This document shows positions 27,077-35,525 of a DNA stretch of 64,000 bases, one piece after another. The stretch is from Pseudomonas paraversuta. GTDB taxonomy: Bacteria > Pseudomonadota > Gammaproteobacteria > Pseudomonadales > Pseudomonadaceae. The DNA lies in NCBI RefSeq assembly GCF_904063065.1, contig NZ_CAJFCL010000009.1, positions 231,753-295,752 on the forward strand. Reading direction: 5' to 3'. The translations under genes were made by a program, and so were the position numbers. How positions within the stretch are numbered: position 1 is the stretch's first letter; every line of letters starts with the position of its first letter. The notes below the pieces were generated by a model. It had not been told where the DNA came from, searched no databases, and worked only from the letters and a program-made list of their open reading frames with translations.

Positions 27077-27556
27077 TCAGGCGCGCGTTAAAAGGCGCGG
27101 GGCAAGCTCTTTGAGAGCGCGACGGTAAACCTCGCGCTTGAATGTCACCACCTGGCCCAACGGATACCAATAACTGACCCAACGCCAGCCATCGAACTCC
27201 GGTTTACCGGTCAAATCCATCCGCACCCGTTTCTCGTTGGAGACCAGGCGCAGCAAAAACCACTTTTGCTTCTGACCGATACACAGCGGTTGGCTATGGG
27301 TACGGACCAGACGTTGCGGCAAACGATAACGCAACCAGCCTCGCGTGCAGGCGAGTATTTCCACATCTTCGCGCTCAAGGCCAACTTCTTCGTTCAACTC
27401 ACGGTACAAGGCGTCTTCCGGCGTCTCATCAGGGTTGATACCACCCTGGGGAAACTGCCACGCGTCTTGATTGATTCGGCGAGCCCAAAGTACCTGACCA
27501 GCATCATTTGTCAGAATAATCCCGACATTAGGGCGGAAACCATCGGGGTCGATCAC
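27077..27556 (-). CDS. rppH: RNA pyrophosphohydrolase
   Basis: RppH removes pyrophosphate from the 5' end of mRNA and starts RNase E-dependent decay. The 159-residue product begins at a GTG (MIDPDGFRPNVGIIL), supported by GAGG eight bases upstream; longer in-frame starts give unrelated sequence. The Nudix box GGINPDETPEDALYRELNEEVGL is intact. The WFLLRL and WVSYWYPLGQVVTFKREVYR segments match Pseudomonas RppH. It is first in an operon with ptsP and diverges from the HAD gene. Confidence 0.95.
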   Translation of the reverse strand: MIDPDGFRPNVGIILTNDAGQVLWARRINQDAWQFPQGGINPDETPEDALYRELNEEVGLEREDVEILACTRGWLRYRLPQRLVRTHSQPLCIGQKQKWFLLRLVSNEKRVRMDLTGKPEFDGWRWVSYWYPLGQVVTFKREVYRRALKELAPRLLTRA

Positions 27557-27699
27557 GGCAACAACCTCGCAAACGCATGTCACCGCATTGTTCCACAAAG
27601 GTTGTGAAAGCAGCAACGCGCCTTCCCGCCTTATGTGCACTCTTATGAAAAGACCGTATTCTTGTGGCCTTTTAACAGACACTTCAGCGGGTAATTTCA

Positions 27700-28356
27700 A
27701 TGCGACTGGCTTTATTCGACCTGGACAACACCCTTCTGGGCGGTGACAGCGATCACGCTTGGGGCGATTACTTGTGCCAGCGGGGCATTCTCGACGGCGA
27801 CGCTTACAAGGCGCGCAACGATGCCTTTTATCAGGATTACCTGGCCGGCAAACTCGACAACGCCGCCTACCTTAATTTCAGCATGGAAATCTTTGGCCGG
27901 CATGACATGGCTCAACTGGATCAATGGCACCGCGAATTCATGCGCGATTGCATCGAGCCGTTGATGTTGCCCAAGGCACAAGCCCTGCTGGAAAAACACC
28001 GTGCAGCAGGCGACACGCTGGTCATTATCACGGCCACCAACCGCGTGGTAACGGCACCGATCGCCCAAAAGCTCGGCGTGGAACACCTGATTGCCACCGA
28101 GTGCGAAATCGTCGATGGCCGCTATACCGGGCGCAGCACAGACGTGCCGTGCTTTCGTGAAGGCAAGGTGACACGCCTGAACCGCTGGATCGAAGAAAAT
28201 GGCTACAGCCTGGAAGACAGCTGGTTCTATAGCGACTCGATGAACGACTTGCCGCTGCTGGAGCAAGTGACCCACCCGGTGGCGGTTGATCCTGATCCGA
28301 ACCTGCGGGCCGAAGCCGAAAAACGCGGCTGGCCAGTGATGACGCTGCGCGACTGA
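27700..28356 (+). CDS. HAD-IB phosphatase, possible histidinol-phosphatase
   Basis: The 218-residue protein has HAD motif I DLDNTLLGGDSDHAW, motif II ITATN, a Lys in FREGKVTRL and motif III/IV YSDSMNDLPLL, as in the SerB/HAD-IB group. The same position beside rppH-ptsP in P. aeruginosa holds a HAD enzyme that I recall being implicated as the histidinol-phosphate phosphatase, so that role is likely but not proven here. Phosphoserine phosphatase activity is the alternative. It is monocistronic and ends at a perfect hairpin. Confidence 0.75.
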   Translation: MRLALFDLDNTLLGGDSDHAWGDYLCQRGILDGDAYKARNDAFYQDYLAGKLDNAAYLNFSMEIFGRHDMAQLDQWHREFMRDCIEPLMLPKAQALLEKHRAAGDTLVIITATNRVVTAPIAQKLGVEHLIATECEIVDGRYTGRSTDVPCFREGKVTRLNRWIEENGYSLEDSWFYSDSMNDLPLLEQVTHPVAVDPDPNLRAEAEKRGWPVMTLRD

Positions 28357-28380
28357 TCCGACACCCACCCCCACAACCTA

Positions 28381-28406
28381 CTGCAGGAGCGAGATCGCTC
28401 CTGCAG
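28381..28406. terminator. Perfect palindromic hairpin between convergent genes
   Basis: CTGCAGGAGCGA / TCGCTCCTGCAG arms pair almost without a loop. This is a minimal class B REP placed between the HAD gene and the DUF2269-like gene, and it probably acts as a transcript end in both directions. Confidence 0.6.
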
Positions 28407-28417
28407 ATGCAACAGGG

Positions 28418-28846
28418 TCAAACCGGCTTGGCACCCATCAGCCCGGCAATGGCGATAAAGCAAATCGTACAAAAAATCGCCAGCCCCAGCGTAAATCCAG
28501 GATGTCTGGCCACTCGCCCCAACCGCAGGCGATTGAGCCGTACCAGCAACCACAACCAGCTCAAGCCGCCCACCAGGTACAAACTGCTGCCCGCCAGCAA
28601 CCACAGCTGACTCAGCGGCCAGCCGGCCATATGCACCAGAAACCAGCCGCTCACCGGCAACGCCACCAGGCACAGGGCCATTAGCGCCCAGACAAAAGCC
28701 CAGGGCCGTCTGACGATGCCGCCCGACAGGTCTTTATCCCCTGCCCGCCAGCGTCGAATCACCACCACCAGCAACACAATGGCGCTGACCAACAGCAGCA
28801 GTGTCGATACGCCATGCAGCAGTTTTAACGCGGTGAACGTTTCCAT
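28418..28846 (-). CDS. Small four-helix membrane protein (DUF2269-like)
   Basis: The 142-residue protein has four hydrophobic helices, near residues 8-28, 48-68, 78-100 and 118-138, and starts METFTALKLLHGVSTLLLLVSAIVLL. This resembles the DUF2269 family, whose function I do not know. It lies between ilvA and the HAD gene and is read in the same direction as ilvA. It has no catalytic motifs. Confidence 0.6.
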   Translation of the reverse strand: METFTALKLLHGVSTLLLLVSAIVLLVVVIRRWRAGDKDLSGGIVRRPWAFVWALMALCLVALPVSGWFLVHMAGWPLSQLWLLAGSSLYLVGGLSWLWLLVRLNRLRLGRVARHPGFTLGLAIFCTICFIAIAGLMGAKPV

Positions 28847-28883
28847 TTGATTAATCCCTTGAGCCGTTCAGTCAGCGTAGCGG

Positions 28884-30401
28884 CTATCGGCCAAGAAACA
28901 GCTGATACGCCGGGTTATCGCTCTCATCCCAATATGGGTAGCCAATCTCGGCCAGCGCGGCAGGCACCAGATGACGCTCATCGGCAGGCACTTGCAGCCC
29001 GGCCATGACCCGACCATCGGCCGCCCCGTGGTTACGGTAATGGAACATCGAAATGTTCCAGCGCCCGCCCAGCTTGTGCAGGAAGTTGAACAGCGCGCCC
29101 GGGCGCTCCGGAAACTCGAAACGGAACAGCAGTTCATCGCTGACCTTGGCTGCATGCCCGCCAACCATGTGCCGGATGTGCAACTTGGCCAGTTCGTTCT
29201 CGGTCAGGTCGATCACCGGGAAGCCCTGTTCGGCCAGGCTGGCCAGCAGTGCGCTGCGGGGATCGTTTTCCGGATGGGTCTGCACCCCAACAAAAATGTG
29301 CGCCTCGCTGCCGGTGTGGTAGCGATAGTTGAATTCGGTGATCTGACGCTTGCCGACGGCCTGGCAGAACGCCTTGAAACTGCCCGGCACCTCAGGAATG
29401 GTCACCGCGATAATGGCTTCGCGGCCCTCACCCAGTTCGGCTCGCTCGGCCACATGGCGCAGGCGGTCGAAGTTGACATTGGCACCGGAGTCGATGGCAA
29501 CCAGGGTCTGGCCACGCACACCGCGCTGCTCCACATACTTCTTGATCCCTGCCACACCCAGGGCGCCGGCAGGTTCGGTGATCGAGCGGGTATCGTCGAA
29601 AATATCCTTGATTGCCGCACAGATTTCGTCGGTGCTGACGGTGATGACTTCGTCGACGTAGTCTTTGCAGATATCGAAGGTGTGCTGGCCAATCTGGGCC
29701 ACGGCCACCCCATCGGCGAAAATCCCGACCGCAGGCAGCACCACGCGCTCGCCGGCCGCCATCGCGGCTTGCAGGCAGTTGGAATCATCGGGCTCGACGC
29801 CAATGATCTTGATCTCGGGACGCAGGTATTTCACATACGCGGCAATCCCGGCGATCAGCCCGCCGCCGCCCACCGGCACGAAGATCGCATCCAGCGGTGC
29901 CGGGTGCTGGCGCAGAATCTCCATCGCCACGGTGCCCTGCCCGGCAATGGTATGCGGGTCATCGTAGGGGTGAACGTAGACGTAGCCTTCCTTCTCGACC
30001 AATTGCAGCGAGTAGGCCAGGGCTTCCGGGAAAGTATCGCCATGCAGCACCACGATACCGCCCCGGGAACGCACACCTTCGACCTTGATCTCGGGGGTGG
30101 TTTTGGGCATGACGATGGTGGCCTTGACCCCCAGTACCTTGGCTGCCAGGGCCAGCCCCTGCGCATGATTGCCCGCCGACGCGGTGACTACGCCACAGGC
30201 GCGCTCGGCGTCGCTCAAGTGCATGAGCTTGTTGTAAGCGCCGCGAATCTTGAACGAGTACACCGGCTGCAAATCTTCGCGCTTGAGCAAAATATGGTTG
30301 CCCAGCCGCGCGGTGAGCTGGTTGGCAGCTTGCAAGGGAGTTTCTACGGCAACGTCATAAACGCGCGAGGTGAGGATTTTCTTAACGTACTGTTCGAGCA
30401 T
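28884..30401 (-). CDS. ilvA: Threonine ammonia-lyase, biosynthetic
   Basis: IlvA deaminates threonine to 2-oxobutanoate, the first step to isoleucine. The 505-residue protein has the PLP lysine in SFKIRGAYNKL (Lys51) and the phosphate-binding GGGGLIAGIA loop. Two C-terminal ACT-like regulatory domains run from about residue 330 to the end (RALLASLAEQGFPVIDL and the MFHYRNHG repeat). The long form with two such domains is the isoleucine-inhibited biosynthetic enzyme. It diverges from rpiA, as in other pseudomonads. Confidence 0.95.
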   Translation of the reverse strand: MLEQYVKKILTSRVYDVAVETPLQAANQLTARLGNHILLKREDLQPVYSFKIRGAYNKLMHLSDAERACGVVTASAGNHAQGLALAAKVLGVKATIVMPKTTPEIKVEGVRSRGGIVVLHGDTFPEALAYSLQLVEKEGYVYVHPYDDPHTIAGQGTVAMEILRQHPAPLDAIFVPVGGGGLIAGIAAYVKYLRPEIKIIGVEPDDSNCLQAAMAAGERVVLPAVGIFADGVAVAQIGQHTFDICKDYVDEVITVSTDEICAAIKDIFDDTRSITEPAGALGVAGIKKYVEQRGVRGQTLVAIDSGANVNFDRLRHVAERAELGEGREAIIAVTIPEVPGSFKAFCQAVGKRQITEFNYRYHTGSEAHIFVGVQTHPENDPRSALLASLAEQGFPVIDLTENELAKLHIRHMVGGHAAKVSDELLFRFEFPERPGALFNFLHKLGGRWNISMFHYRNHGAADGRVMAGLQVPADERHLVPAALAEIGYPYWDESDNPAYQLFLGR

Positions 30402-30621
30402 CGGAAAGCTTCACTGGGCGGGTTGGCAGGGACCAAGGAGTCTACCCCAGCGTTTGCGCAACCGACCACACGAAAGGGAAGGTTTATTGGCCCGCTCCCC
30501 CATCCAGCGGCAGCGGGCTTGCCAGCGACCAGCATGGCGCCAGACATCAGGCCGTCCACATCCCCGGTTAGTTGCCTCTATAATGCCGGCCTTTCTGTTC
30601 CCCTTCCCGCCCGGAGCCCCC

Positions 30622-31293
30622 ATGACCCAGGACCAACTCAAACAGGCCGTAGCCCAGGCTGCCGTCGACTTCATCCTTCCAAAGCTGGATGACAAGAGCG
30701 TTGTAGGGGTCGGTACCGGCTCCACGGCCAACTGCTTTATCGATGCCCTGGCTCTGCACAAGGGTGCCTTCGACGGCGCCGTAGCCAGTTCCGAAGCCAC
30801 TGCCGCCCGCCTCAAGGGCCACGGTATCCCGGTTTACGAACTGAACACCGTCAGCGACCTGGAGTTCTATGTCGATGGCGCAGACGAAAGCGACGAAAAC
30901 CTGAACCTGATCAAAGGCGGCGGCGCAGCCCTGACCCGCGAGAAGATCGTGGCCGCTGTGGCCAAGACCTTTATCTGCATCGCCGACGGCAGCAAGCTGG
31001 TCCCGGTACTGGGCGCGTTCCCGCTGCCCGTTGAAGTGATCCCGATGGCCCGCAGCCATGTAGCCCGCGAACTGGTCAAGCTGGGCGGCGACCCGGTTTA
31101 CCGCGAAGGTGTGGTGACGGACAACGGCAACATCATCATCGACGTGTTCAACATGCAGATCACCAACCCGGTAGAGCTGGAGCGTCAGATCAACGCCATC
31201 GTCGGCGTCGTGACCAATGGCCTGTTCGCTGCCCGCCCGGCTGACCTGCTGTTGCTGGGTACCGCCGAAGGCGTGAAAACCCTGACCCGCTAA
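30622..31293 (+). CDS. rpiA: Ribose-5-phosphate isomerase A
   Basis: RpiA interconverts ribose-5-phosphate and ribulose-5-phosphate. The 223-residue product starts at ATG 30622 (MTQDQLKQAVAQAAVDFI) and has VGVGTGSTANCFID, YVDGADESDENLNLIKGGGAALTREKIVA and GSKLVPVLG, all family signatures. Longer upstream frames have no ribosome-binding site. The gene is monocistronic. Confidence 0.96.
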   Translation: MTQDQLKQAVAQAAVDFILPKLDDKSVVGVGTGSTANCFIDALALHKGAFDGAVASSEATAARLKGHGIPVYELNTVSDLEFYVDGADESDENLNLIKGGGAALTREKIVAAVAKTFICIADGSKLVPVLGAFPLPVEVIPMARSHVARELVKLGGDPVYREGVVTDNGNIIIDVFNMQITNPVELERQINAIVGVVTNGLFAARPADLLLLGTAEGVKTLTR

Positions 31294-31301
31294 CCCCAAC
31301 T

Positions 31302-31360
31302 TGTAGGAGCGAGCTTCCCAAACCGCCATCAAGAGCTCGCGAGCGAGCTCGCTCCTACGG
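31302..31360. repeat. REP/BIME, class B
   Basis: Inverted arms beginning TGTAGGAGCGAGC and ending GAGCTCGCTCCTAC lie between convergent rpiA and the first SdiA-regulated-type gene. Confidence 0.8.
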
Positions 31361-31375
31361 TTTGTTTTTAATGTT

Positions 31376-32275
31376 TTATGGCTTTTTGAACACGTAAAAC
31401 AGATTCGGCTCACTCACCACGTATAACGCTCCTTCGTCGTCCATGGCGACACCTTCCGCTTGTGGCACTGTTTTTTTCAGGCCATGACGGCCCTTTTTCA
31501 GCGACAGCGTGCTGATGGGCCGCCCGTCTATATCCAGCTCCAGCAACAACCTCGACTCATCGGACAAGGCCAGCAAATGCCCGCTGCGCTCGTCAAACTG
31601 CAAACTCGACAGATCGCGCACAAATAACCGGGCATCGCGCCGCGCATTGCTCACCACGTGGATGGCATACGGCGTTTGGGGATTGTCCTGAGGGAAGCCC
31701 CGCACTTCGTAAATCAGCATCGGATCCCGCTCCTTGGCCACAAACAGACGCTTGCCGACCGAGTCGTAGGCCAACCCTTCAAATCCCTTGTTACCCCGCT
31801 GATGGATCCCCAGCGTCAGCTGCTTCGCCTCCCGGGCATCGAGTACCTGAGTGTTGTCATCAACCTTGACCTTGAACAGCCGCTGCTCATGTTCGTCGGC
31901 AATCACGTAGGTATTGGCGTCAATAAACTCGACTGCCTCGGCATCGCCAAACCCGATCAGGGCAATACGCCGCAGAATCCGGCCATCCAGGCTCAACTCC
32001 ACCAGTTCGCTTTTTTTGTTGGTCACGGTAAACAGGCTTTTACGCAGCGGGTCGTAGGTCAGTGCCGAGACATTGTCCTCAAGCCCTTCAATCACCTGGC
32101 CTTGCAGCACGGCGCGATACTCGCCCAGATTGATTGCTGCGGGGTTGGCCTGTTGCCATAGCCGGCTGACCTTGAACCAGGTGTGCTCGAACAGACGGTA
32201 ATGTTGTGCGGCGAAACCCGCAGCCAGCAGAGTCAGGCACAGCACAAGAGCGGTAGCACGATTGAAGCGGCGCAT
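31376..32275 (-). CDS. SdiA-regulated/YjiK-like beta-propeller protein, copy 1
   Basis: The 299-residue protein has one N-terminal membrane anchor (TALVLCLTLLAAGFAA), then propeller-type repeats with ALTYDPLRKSLFTVTNKKSELVELSLDG and EGVAMDDEGALYVVSEPNLFYVFKK. These are features of the SdiA-regulated (YjiK) family, probably facing the periplasm. The start is ATG 32275. The adjacent upstream gene is a paralogue, so the pair arose by tandem duplication. No ligand or enzyme activity can be assigned. Confidence 0.75.
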   Translation of the reverse strand: MRRFNRATALVLCLTLLAAGFAAQHYRLFEHTWFKVSRLWQQANPAAINLGEYRAVLQGQVIEGLEDNVSALTYDPLRKSLFTVTNKKSELVELSLDGRILRRIALIGFGDAEAVEFIDANTYVIADEHEQRLFKVKVDDNTQVLDAREAKQLTLGIHQRGNKGFEGLAYDSVGKRLFVAKERDPMLIYEVRGFPQDNPQTPYAIHVVSNARRDARLFVRDLSSLQFDERSGHLLALSDESRLLLELDIDGRPISTLSLKKGRHGLKKTVPQAEGVAMDDEGALYVVSEPNLFYVFKKP

Positions 32276-32367
32276 TGAGACGAACCCTAAACAAATCAGG
32301 CGGGTGAAATACCACGACTGGCTGAACTCAAACTTAATAACGCCGCCGGTCTTGCGCCGCAACCGGC

Positions 32368-33300
32368 TCAAGGTTTTTTCGGAGTTTTCTCAAAGCGATA
32401 AAACAGATTCGGCTCACTGACCATATACAGGGTGCCGTTTTCATCGATCGCCACCCCTTCAGCCCGGGGAATGGTGTTTTTGAGACCATTGAAACCGCGC
32501 AGCAAGGTCATGAAACTGACTTGCTCGCCCAGTTCATCGAGCTCCAGCAACATGTGCGAATCCGCCGAAAGCACCAGGGTATGGCCCGTTCTCGGATCAA
32601 TGCTCAAAGCCGAAAGGTTGCGCAAATCCAGTTCATCGCTAGGCACCTTCTGCTTGCTTCCAGAGAGGACCTGGCCGCCGTCGCTTTTCCATACATACAA
32701 CTGCGGCGGGCGCTCTTCGCCCAGCAACAGTTGCTGGCGGCGCGGGTCCCAGGCAATGGCCTCGAAGGCTTTGTTCTGGTTCCTGGAAGGGCCCAGGTTG
32801 TACTTGGGGAAGTCGGCGATATTCAGGGTTTTGGTGTTGGCATCGATATTGACGATGGTCAGCAAGTGCTCACGCTCATCGACAATGGCCAGCAGACCAT
32901 TTTCCATCACCGTCAGGCCTTCAGGGTTGCTCCAGCCCACCAGCGGAATTTTGCGCAGGACATCGCCATCGAGGGTCAGCTCCACCAGAAACGGGTTCTT
33001 GCCCATCACCGAAAACAGGGTTTTGCTCAGCGGGTTATAGGCCAGGTCCGACGCTTCATCCTTTTCCATCCCCGGTAATGGCTTGCCATCAATAACCGCC
33101 GTGTAGTCCGGCAACCACACGCTTTCGTTCTGTTCTTGCGGGTTCTCAAATTGCTCCAGCACCCACAACGCCCCCCGGTCATCCCAATGCATGATGGCCG
33201 CCACCCCATAGAGCACGGCGCCAAGCAGTACAAGCCAGTAATACCAGCGTAGGCTGAAGCGAGAGCGTGCAGGCGGGGTCAGCTGAGGGTCTGAAGCCAT
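32368..33300 (-). CDS. SdiA-regulated/YjiK-like beta-propeller protein, copy 2
   Basis: The 310-residue protein starts at ATG 33300 with a membrane anchor near residues 18-37 (YYWLVLLGAVLYGVAAIMH). It then shows the same propeller pattern as its downstream neighbour: DLAYNPLSKTLFSVMGKNPFLVELTLDGDVLRKIPLVG and EGVAIDENGTLYMVSEPNLFYRFEK. The copies differ throughout but align over their whole length. They are separated by 92 bases and are probably co-transcribed. Confidence 0.75.
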   Translation of the reverse strand: MASDPQLTPPARSRFSLRWYYWLVLLGAVLYGVAAIMHWDDRGALWVLEQFENPQEQNESVWLPDYTAVIDGKPLPGMEKDEASDLAYNPLSKTLFSVMGKNPFLVELTLDGDVLRKIPLVGWSNPEGLTVMENGLLAIVDEREHLLTIVNIDANTKTLNIADFPKYNLGPSRNQNKAFEAIAWDPRRQQLLLGEERPPQLYVWKSDGGQVLSGSKQKVPSDELDLRNLSALSIDPRTGHTLVLSADSHMLLELDELGEQVSFMTLLRGFNGLKNTIPRAEGVAIDENGTLYMVSEPNLFYRFEKTPKKP

Positions 33301-33619
33301 TTGAATAATCTTCCGGGAAATTTGGCAACGTCTAAATATCACAAAGCGGGCAAATCCACTGCCTGGCTCGAACCTATTATGCAGATGCGTTGTGAAATAA
33401 ATGATAAATGCAGCGAAATACACACCGGAATCGGGGGGCTGTGAAAAAATGTTACGAGGCAGGCCTGCCACGGCTTACAAAGGGGTTTTCTAGCGCCACT
33501 GAGGAGCGCGTCTGGATCGTGCTCAGTGGGTCCCCTGAAAGGGTTTGAGTGGTTTGATCAAATACGTATGCAACATGAATCAAAGATAAAAAAATCACAG
33601 CATATATAGACATGCCGAT

Positions 33620-33651
33620 TAAAAAGCCGCACTTAAAGTTTCAGTGCGGCT
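33620..33651 (-). terminator. Intrinsic terminator, minus strand
   Basis: The hairpin AGCCGCACT / AGTGCGGCT with a nine-base loop is followed on the minus strand by five T. No annotated minus-strand gene lies upstream within 2 kb, so it implies an unannotated transcript starting between about 33660 and 34110. Confidence 0.7.
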
Positions 33652-34108
33652 ATGTTCATGGGTCGTTCTGTTAATTATGCGATCGGGTGTCGACTCCAGG
33701 AATACCTGAATGTAATGGACGTTATCTTTAAAGCCTCCCTGGTTTGATAGTCAAGCCAGGGCGGCTCGTCCTTTCTCGAACGAGAGCTTAAAAATAGGAG
33801 CGAGGGGTACTAGAAGGTAACTGAAGAGGTGTAGCCGGCGAGGGTGACGTAGCTGACCAAGGTGTATTAACGGCGCTTCTGTTCGCTGAGTTGGTCTGCC
33901 CCGGATTTTGTAAATCACCACGGGACAAATACGGCAAAAGCCTCTCACGGACTGGTCCTTGTTCCAGCAAACAGGACAGATCCATATCGCGCATGGGTGG
34001 CACTCGCAGGGCTCCCCCGGGTAATGCAAAGCCGCAGCCCCTCTGGCGCAACAGCCAGCCAGGACGAATCGTCTATCCATATTCCTAAAAGTTAGTTCTT
34101 TTAATTTT

Positions 34109-34179
34109 TATACTCAATTAGGGTATATGCACCGGACCACCGGACTTTCCAGCTTTTATCTGCACCGCTCAAGCGGTGC
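34109..34179 (+). promoter_or_regulatory. Palindromes upstream of the organosulfur operon
   Basis: An inverted repeat TATAC...GTATA spans 34109-34127 in AT-rich sequence, and a perfect hairpin GCACCGCT-ca-AGCGGTGC spans 34162-34179, 22 bases before the small open frame at 34202. The first could be a regulator site or overlap a promoter; the second could be an operator or an mRNA structure. No sigma-54 -24/-12 element was seen. Confidence 0.4.
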
Positions 34180-34201
34180 TCCAATGAGATGCGAGGTAGG
34201 T

Positions 34202-34270
34202 ATGGTCCGTAACACAATTACCCTTGTGGAAATCGCCAGGGCATTGCGTGCAGCCAAGGAGCAGCAGTGA
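34202..34270 (+). CDS. Possible 22-residue leader peptide
   Basis: The frame reads MVRNTITLVEIARALRAAKEQQ and follows a good ribosome-binding site (GAGGTAGGT). Its stop codon overlaps the start of the next gene as TGATG, which allows translational coupling. It contains no cysteine and no internal methionine, so a classic sulfur attenuator is unlikely. It resembles no family I know and could be a chance frame. Confidence 0.35.
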   Translation: MVRNTITLVEIARALRAAKEQQ

Positions 34271-35511
34271 TGTCCAATCTGGCTAATGCACACCTGCAAA
34301 GCGACCTGGATGTCGCCCCCTTGTTGCTCGCAGCGCACATCCTGCGCACCGACAACGAAGCCCTTGAAGCCGCACGCGATCTGGCTGCCGCCGCCCGTGA
34401 GCACGCGGCCAGGCGCGATCAGCAACGCAAATTGCCCTGGTCACTTATTGAGCAGTTCACCCGCAGTGGACTTGGCAGTATCTCCATTCCCCGGGAGTTC
34501 GGCGGGCCACAGGTTTCCTTCGTCACCCTGGCTGAAGTGTTTGCCATTATTTCGGCCGCCGACCCGGCGCTGGGGCAGATTCCGCAGAACCAGGTGGGCA
34601 TTCTCAATCTGATTTCCAGCACCGCGAGTCAATCGCAAAAAGAGCAACTGTTCAGCAGCGTGCTGCAGGGCTGGCGCATCGGTAATGCGGGGCCTGAACG
34701 CGGCAGTAAAAACACCCTGGACTTGAAGGCACGCATAACCGCTGACAAGGATGATTTCGTCATCAGTGGTCAGAAGTTTTACTCCACCGGTGCACTGTTC
34801 GCGCACTGGATTGCAGTCAAGGCGCTCAACGACGACGGCAAACCGGTCATGGCCTTTGTTCGCCGCGGGACTCCCGGCCTGCGCGTTGTCGATGACTGGT
34901 CCGGCTTTGGCCAGCGCACCACTGCCAGCGGTACCGTGTTGCTCAACAGCGTGCGCATTGATGACGAACTGGTCATCGACAGCTGGCGTTTGGGCGAAGT
35001 GCCGAACATTCAGGGCTCGGTGTCGCAACTGATCCAGGCCGCCATCGATCTGGGCATCGCCCGCGAAGCCATCACCGACACCATCAGTTTTGTACGCGAA
35101 CGTTCCCGGCCGTGGATCGACGCCAGGGTCGAGCGCAACAGCGATGATCCCTATGTCATCGCCGACATCGGCAAATTGAAGATCGAGTTGCATGCCGCCG
35201 AAGCCTTGTTGCGCAAAGCCGGCCGGGTACTGGATGAAGTCAGCGCCGCACCGATTGACGCGCAGGCCGCCGCCCGGGCCTCGATTGCCGTGGCCGAAGC
35301 CAAGGTGCTGAGCACCGAGCTGTCGTTGCTGGCCAGCGAAAAACTTTTCGAACTGGCGGGCAGCAGCGCCACCCTCGCCCGTTTCAACCTTGACCGACAC
35401 TGGCGCAACGCACGGGTTCATACCCTGCACGACCCGGTCCGCTGGAAATACCACGCCATCGGCACCTACCGCCTCAACGGCACCCTGCCTGCCCGGCATT
35501 CCTGGATTTGA
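34270..35511 (+). CDS. SfnB/DszC-like flavin-dependent oxygenase, copy 1
   Basis: The 413-residue protein has the acyl-CoA dehydrogenase fold but belongs to the SfnB/DszC sulfur-acquisition group, which uses reduced FMN and oxygen on organosulfur compounds. Visible family features are IPREFGGPQVSFVTLAEVF, GQKFYSTGALFAHWI, DDWSGFGQRTTASG and the C-terminal DRHWRNARVHTLHDPVRWKYHAIG. The start is ATG 34270. It has one internal Met and no Cys. It heads an operon with a paralogue, a DszA-like monooxygenase and an ABC transporter. The substrate is not known. Confidence 0.8.
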   Translation: MSNLANAHLQSDLDVAPLLLAAHILRTDNEALEAARDLAAAAREHAARRDQQRKLPWSLIEQFTRSGLGSISIPREFGGPQVSFVTLAEVFAIISAADPALGQIPQNQVGILNLISSTASQSQKEQLFSSVLQGWRIGNAGPERGSKNTLDLKARITADKDDFVISGQKFYSTGALFAHWIAVKALNDDGKPVMAFVRRGTPGLRVVDDWSGFGQRTTASGTVLLNSVRIDDELVIDSWRLGEVPNIQGSVSQLIQAAIDLGIAREAITDTISFVRERSRPWIDARVERNSDDPYVIADIGKLKIELHAAEALLRKAGRVLDEVSAAPIDAQAAARASIAVAEAKVLSTELSLLASEKLFELAGSSATLARFNLDRHWRNARVHTLHDPVRWKYHAIGTYRLNGTLPARHSWI

Positions 35512-35525
35512 CTACGGAGATACCC

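Larger units (their letters stand above)
33301..34201. other. 0.9-kb region without a convincing gene
   Basis: Base composition drops here, with AT-rich stretches at 33540-33625 and 34080-34130. On the minus strand 34080-33751 could encode a Cys-rich 109-residue protein (CECHPCAIWICPVCW) and an overlapping frame could encode 87 residues from a TTG start. Neither has a good ribosome-binding site or a family I recognise. A minus-strand terminator at 33620-33651 suggests that a transcript does cross the region. It may be an ncRNA, the remnant of a lost gene, or a small unknown gene. Confidence 0.5.

Noticed and set aside
33891..34088. 65-residue plus-strand frame in the unexplained region
   Set aside because: It overlaps two minus-strand candidate frames, has no good ribosome-binding site and matches no family I know. 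The region is reported as unexplained instead.
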